From: an uncultured Roseburia sp.
GTDB lineage: Bacteria > Bacillota > Clostridia > Lachnospirales > Lachnospiraceae
NCBI GenBank assembly: GCA_910584215.1
Contig: CAJTYI010000077.1
Span: 1-14,925 of the forward strand
Direction of reading: 5' to 3'
Length of the DNA stretch: 14,925 nucleotides
In this document: one piece after another, positions 12,580 through 14,925 of the stretch
How positions within the stretch are numbered: the first letter of the stretch is position 1
Layout: each line of letters begins with the position of its first letter
Made by a program: the position numbers and the translations under genes
Notes under the pieces: generated by a model
Databases searched by the model: none
What the model was told of the DNA's origin: nothing
What the model saw: only the letters and a program-made list of their open reading frames with translations

Positions 12580-14364
12580 ATGAAAGATAAGCTGACATTC
12601 TTAATCGGACGTATCAAAGCCGGACGAGTACAGGAGATGTGGCGGCAGACCATATGGATTTACCAGTATGCCAAGCGTTACTGGCTGATTATGATTTTTT
12701 ATACCATTCTCGGCATGGCCGGTACCGGCATCGCACTTCTCACCAGCTGGATTTCAAAAGACCTGGTGGATATCATCACCGGTTATGAGACCGGCGCATT
12801 GATACAGACTTTTTGCATGATGATCGGTCTTAACGTCGGCACCACGCTGCTCAACCAGGCTTCCGACTATGCCTCGAGCTATCTGAGCATGAAAGTAGAT
12901 TCCGAAATCAAGGCGGATATCTTTTCTAAAATATTAGTGACCGACTGGGAATCCTTAACCAACTATCACACCGGAGATCTTTTAACCCGCTGGAGTTCGG
13001 ACGCCTCATCCATTTCCAACGGTGTGTTGAACTTTATTCCCAACACCATTATCTACAGTTTTCGTTTTATCAGCGCCTTTGCCATGGTGATCGCCAACGA
13101 CGCCTCGTTCGCCGTCTTCGCTTTCCTTGGTATGCCGGTCAGTCTGCTGTTGTCGCGAACCCTGATGAAGCGCATGGTAAACAACAATAAGCGCAGCGCC
13201 GCCATGGGCGCAAAAATGTCCGGCTTTAACCAGGAATGTTTCTCCAACATCCAGACCATCAAGGCGTTTGATCTGATTCATCTTTATATTGCGCGCTTAA
13301 AACAGCTACAGCAGGAATATATTCACATGAAGCTGGATTTTCAGAAAATGTCTATCTGGACTTCACTGCTCTTATCCACAGTAGCGCTCGCGGTGTCCTA
13401 CGCCTCCTACGGCTGGGGTATTTACCGGGTGTGGAGCGGAGCCATCAGCTACGGCTCGATGACAATGTTTTTAAGCCTCTCCGGCACCTTGACCGGAACT
13501 TTGCACAACCTGACCTCCCTGGTGCCCACAATCATCGGGCTTACGACCTCCGCCGGCCGTCTTATGGATATTGTGGAAATGCCGCGGGAGGACTACAGCA
13601 GGGAAGATGAAGTGGCGGCTTTCGCCAAAACACACCGGACAGACGGTATCAGTCTTTGCGTAAAAGATCTGGAATATACCTACCAGTCGGGCACAAAGGT
13701 TTTTGACGGCGCCTCACTGGAAGCGCACCCGCACGAAGTGATCGCCTTGGTAGGCCCCTCGGGCGAAGGAAAGACGACGATGATTCGCCTGATCTTATCG
13801 CTGATGCGCCCCGGAGGCGGCGACGCGGTACTCTTCGGCGGCAGCAGGGAATCTTCAGACGACACCAACGAAACGATCGCCTTGAGTCCCTCGACACGCA
13901 AATTGTTTTCCTATGTGCCGCAGGGCAACACCATGTTCTCAGGTACGATCGCAGAAAATATGCGCAATGTCAAACCGGATGCCACCGACCAGGAGATTGT
14001 CGATGTGTTAAAGCTTGCCTGTGCCTGGGATTTTATCAAAAAACTTCCCGACGGCATCGACAGCATCATCAAAGAGCGCGGAGGCGGTTTTTCCGAGGGA
14101 CAGGCACAACGCCTCTCGATTGCTCGCGCCCTGCTGCGCCGCTCCCCCATTCTTCTTTTGGACGAGGCAACGTCCGCTCTGGATGTGGCCACAGAGCGGA
14201 CGGTGCTGCACAATATTATGACGGACGACTATCCGCGCACCTGCATCGTCACCACACACCGACCGTCCGTACTCACCATCTGTAACCGGGTATACGCAAT
14301 CCGCGACAAAAAATGTGTGGTACTGCCGCAGAATGAAATTGAAGCGATGCTGCATAATAAATGA
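12580..14364 (+). CDS. ABC exporter, fused membrane and ATPase domains
   Basis: A 594-aa half-transporter that should act as a dimer. About six membrane helices lie between residues 36 and 315. The ATPase domain begins near 358: Walker A GPSGEGKTT (392-400), Q-loop VPQGN with Q448, signature FSEGQ (504-508, instead of LSGGQ), Walker B ILLLDEA (524-530), D-loop SALD and switch H560 (TTHRPS). All catalytic residues are present. There is no N-terminal C39 peptidase domain, so it would not itself cleave a leader. The strong site AGAAAGGA lies 5 bp from the ATG. The gene follows the leader-bearing protein gene across a terminator, which suggests that protein or a related peptide as cargo. A lipid or drug exporter role remains possible. 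Confidence 0.9.
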   Translation: MKDKLTFLIGRIKAGRVQEMWRQTIWIYQYAKRYWLIMIFYTILGMAGTGIALLTSWISKDLVDIITGYETGALIQTFCMMIGLNVGTTLLNQASDYASSYLSMKVDSEIKADIFSKILVTDWESLTNYHTGDLLTRWSSDASSISNGVLNFIPNTIIYSFRFISAFAMVIANDASFAVFAFLGMPVSLLLSRTLMKRMVNNNKRSAAMGAKMSGFNQECFSNIQTIKAFDLIHLYIARLKQLQQEYIHMKLDFQKMSIWTSLLLSTVALAVSYASYGWGIYRVWSGAISYGSMTMFLSLSGTLTGTLHNLTSLVPTIIGLTTSAGRLMDIVEMPREDYSREDEVAAFAKTHRTDGISLCVKDLEYTYQSGTKVFDGASLEAHPHEVIALVGPSGEGKTTMIRLILSLMRPGGGDAVLFGGSRESSDDTNETIALSPSTRKLFSYVPQGNTMFSGTIAENMRNVKPDATDQEIVDVLKLACAWDFIKKLPDGIDSIIKERGGGFSEGQAQRLSIARALLRRSPILLLDEATSALDVATERTVLHNIMTDDYPRTCIVTTHRPSVLTICNRVYAIRDKKCVVLPQNEIEAMLHNK

Positions 14365-14368
14365 GACT

Positions 14369-14773
14369 TTATGATCTGTTATGTTCCGCTTCACATTTCT
14401 GGTCAGCCTTTTTCTGAAAGGCCTCATTGTCGATGATAAACCTCTCATGGATACCCTCGCCGATCTTGCCGGTCTCGTCATAGGCTTCCACCGCAAAGGC
14501 AAGCCTCTTTCGGTCAATTTCGGTCAGGGTAGTTCTCGCCGTTATTTTCATCCCCACCGGGGAAGCCGAAAGGTGTTTTACCTGTAACAGCGTGCCGACC
14601 GTGCCTTTCCCGGCCTCCAGTTCGGGCGCCACACTCTCACAGGCCGCCTTTTCGATCAGTGCGATCATGGCCGGTGTCGCATATACATCAAGCATACCGC
14701 TGCCGATCGCTTTGGCTGTGTTGTGCTCCGTCACCAACTCTACCGCCTCGCCTTTGATTCCTGTCTCTAACAT
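14369..14773 (-). CDS. FlK-like hot-dog thioesterase
   Basis: A 134-aa single hot-dog domain acyl-CoA thioesterase. The catalytic triad known for fluoroacetyl-CoA thioesterase FlK (Thr42, Glu50, His76) has a counterpart here with identical spacing: T33 (ATPAMIALIEKA), E41 and H67 (QVKHLSASP). GVHERFI-type C-terminal residues appear as GIHERFIID. The start at 14773 is chosen because GGGAGG lies 4 bp upstream; an in-frame ATG at 14785 would place that site inside the gene. The physiological substrate is unknown, and fluoroacetyl-CoA is unlikely in a gut anaerobe; housekeeping clearance of an acyl-CoA is more plausible. It converges on the ABC exporter gene with a 4-bp gap and no visible terminator. 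Confidence 0.85.
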   Translation of the reverse strand: MLETGIKGEAVELVTEHNTAKAIGSGMLDVYATPAMIALIEKAACESVAPELEAGKGTVGTLLQVKHLSASPVGMKITARTTLTEIDRKRLAFAVEAYDETGKIGEGIHERFIIDNEAFQKKADQKCEAEHNRS

Positions 14774-14825
14774 AATTCCTCCCATTCCGCCGCGTCATGC
14801 GGCATTTCATCATCTACCCTCCGCT

Positions 14826-14906
14826 TTACCGGAGCCAGTTCAAATATTCCGCCAGCGCACCGTAATAGCAGCCGAAACTCCTTGGCGCCGACCTAATATG
14901 TATAGG
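14826..14906 (-). other. Open fragment without start codon, possibly decayed or repeat-derived
   Basis: On the minus strand a frame opens after a TAA at 14909-14907 and runs to TAA at 14828-14826, reading SAPRSFGCYYGALAEYLNWLR at its end. It has no ATG, GTG or TTG in a suitable place with a ribosome site. The residue composition looks protein-like, so it may be a gene remnant or part of a dispersed repeat. A weakly similar PRRFGG string occurs in a forward frame near positions 9-27. Confidence 0.25.
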
Positions 14907-14922
14907 TTATTAGCCGTTTTGC
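14893..14922. repeat. Right-edge copy of the left-edge repeat segments
   Basis: CTAATA (14893-14898) then TATAGGTTATTAGC (14901-14914) matches 160-165 and 169-182, and AGCCGTTTTGC (14912-14922) matches 116-126. The two blocks occur in the opposite order at the left edge. This suggests fragments of a dispersed intergenic repeat at both ends of the window. Confidence 0.5.
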
Positions 14923-14925
14923 TTG

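Noticed and set aside
160..14914. Whole window as a mobile element bounded by att-like repeats
   Set aside because: The shared strings are short and rearranged, no integrase or transposase is present, and the enclosed genes are mostly ordinary chromosomal functions.

Overview
The window looks like chromosomal DNA from an anaerobic Gram-positive gut bacterium, most likely a Lachnospiraceae-type clostridium. This is inferred from the strong AGAAAGGA-like ribosome binding sites, sigma-A-type promoters, a rubrerythrin, a ferredoxin-linked 2-oxoacid oxidoreductase and the overall gene set. No 16S or marker gene is present, so the genus is not determined. There are no tRNA, rRNA, CRISPR or transposase genes.

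Layout. Positions 1-277 hold no confident gene, but carry a long palindrome with two inward-facing promoter-like arms; parts of it recur at the right edge (14893-14922). A leftward operon (1697 to 278) encodes a six-helix DUF308/HdeD-like membrane protein, a small protein of about 70 aa and a TetR-type regulator. Next come rightward ybaK (Cys-tRNA(Pro) deacylase) and, converging on it with a 12-bp overlap, sseB-like and putP (Na+/proline symporter) genes. A leftward MATE efflux gene (5147-6505) is divergent from a two-gene 2-oxoacid:ferredoxin oxidoreductase operon (6908-10392). In that operon gamma+delta and alpha+beta domains are fused into two polypeptides. Rubrerythrin follows, then a leftward pair (small two-helix membrane protein, YbjQ-like protein).

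The right third holds the most unusual material. One gene encodes a 147-aa protein with an N-terminal leader-like segment (YEKP ... GVYAASG) and a beta-rich, three-cysteine domain loosely like carbohydrate-binding module 2. It is followed by an intrinsic terminator and then an ABC exporter with fused membrane and ATPase domains. A FlK-like hot-dog thioesterase gene converges on the exporter.

Two candidates for undescribed biology stand out. (1) The roughly 230-nt leader of the oxidoreductase operon can fold into a long composite stem-loop, followed by a perfect 9-bp hairpin. The whole 8-nt loop of that hairpin is complementary to bases abutting the Shine-Dalgarno sequence, giving a pseudoknot and a riboswitch-like architecture that I do not recognise. 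(2) The leader-bearing cysteine protein and adjacent ABC exporter look like a small secreted-protein/export module. Also notable is a perfect 19-bp palindrome placed exactly between the divergent MATE and oxidoreductase promoters.
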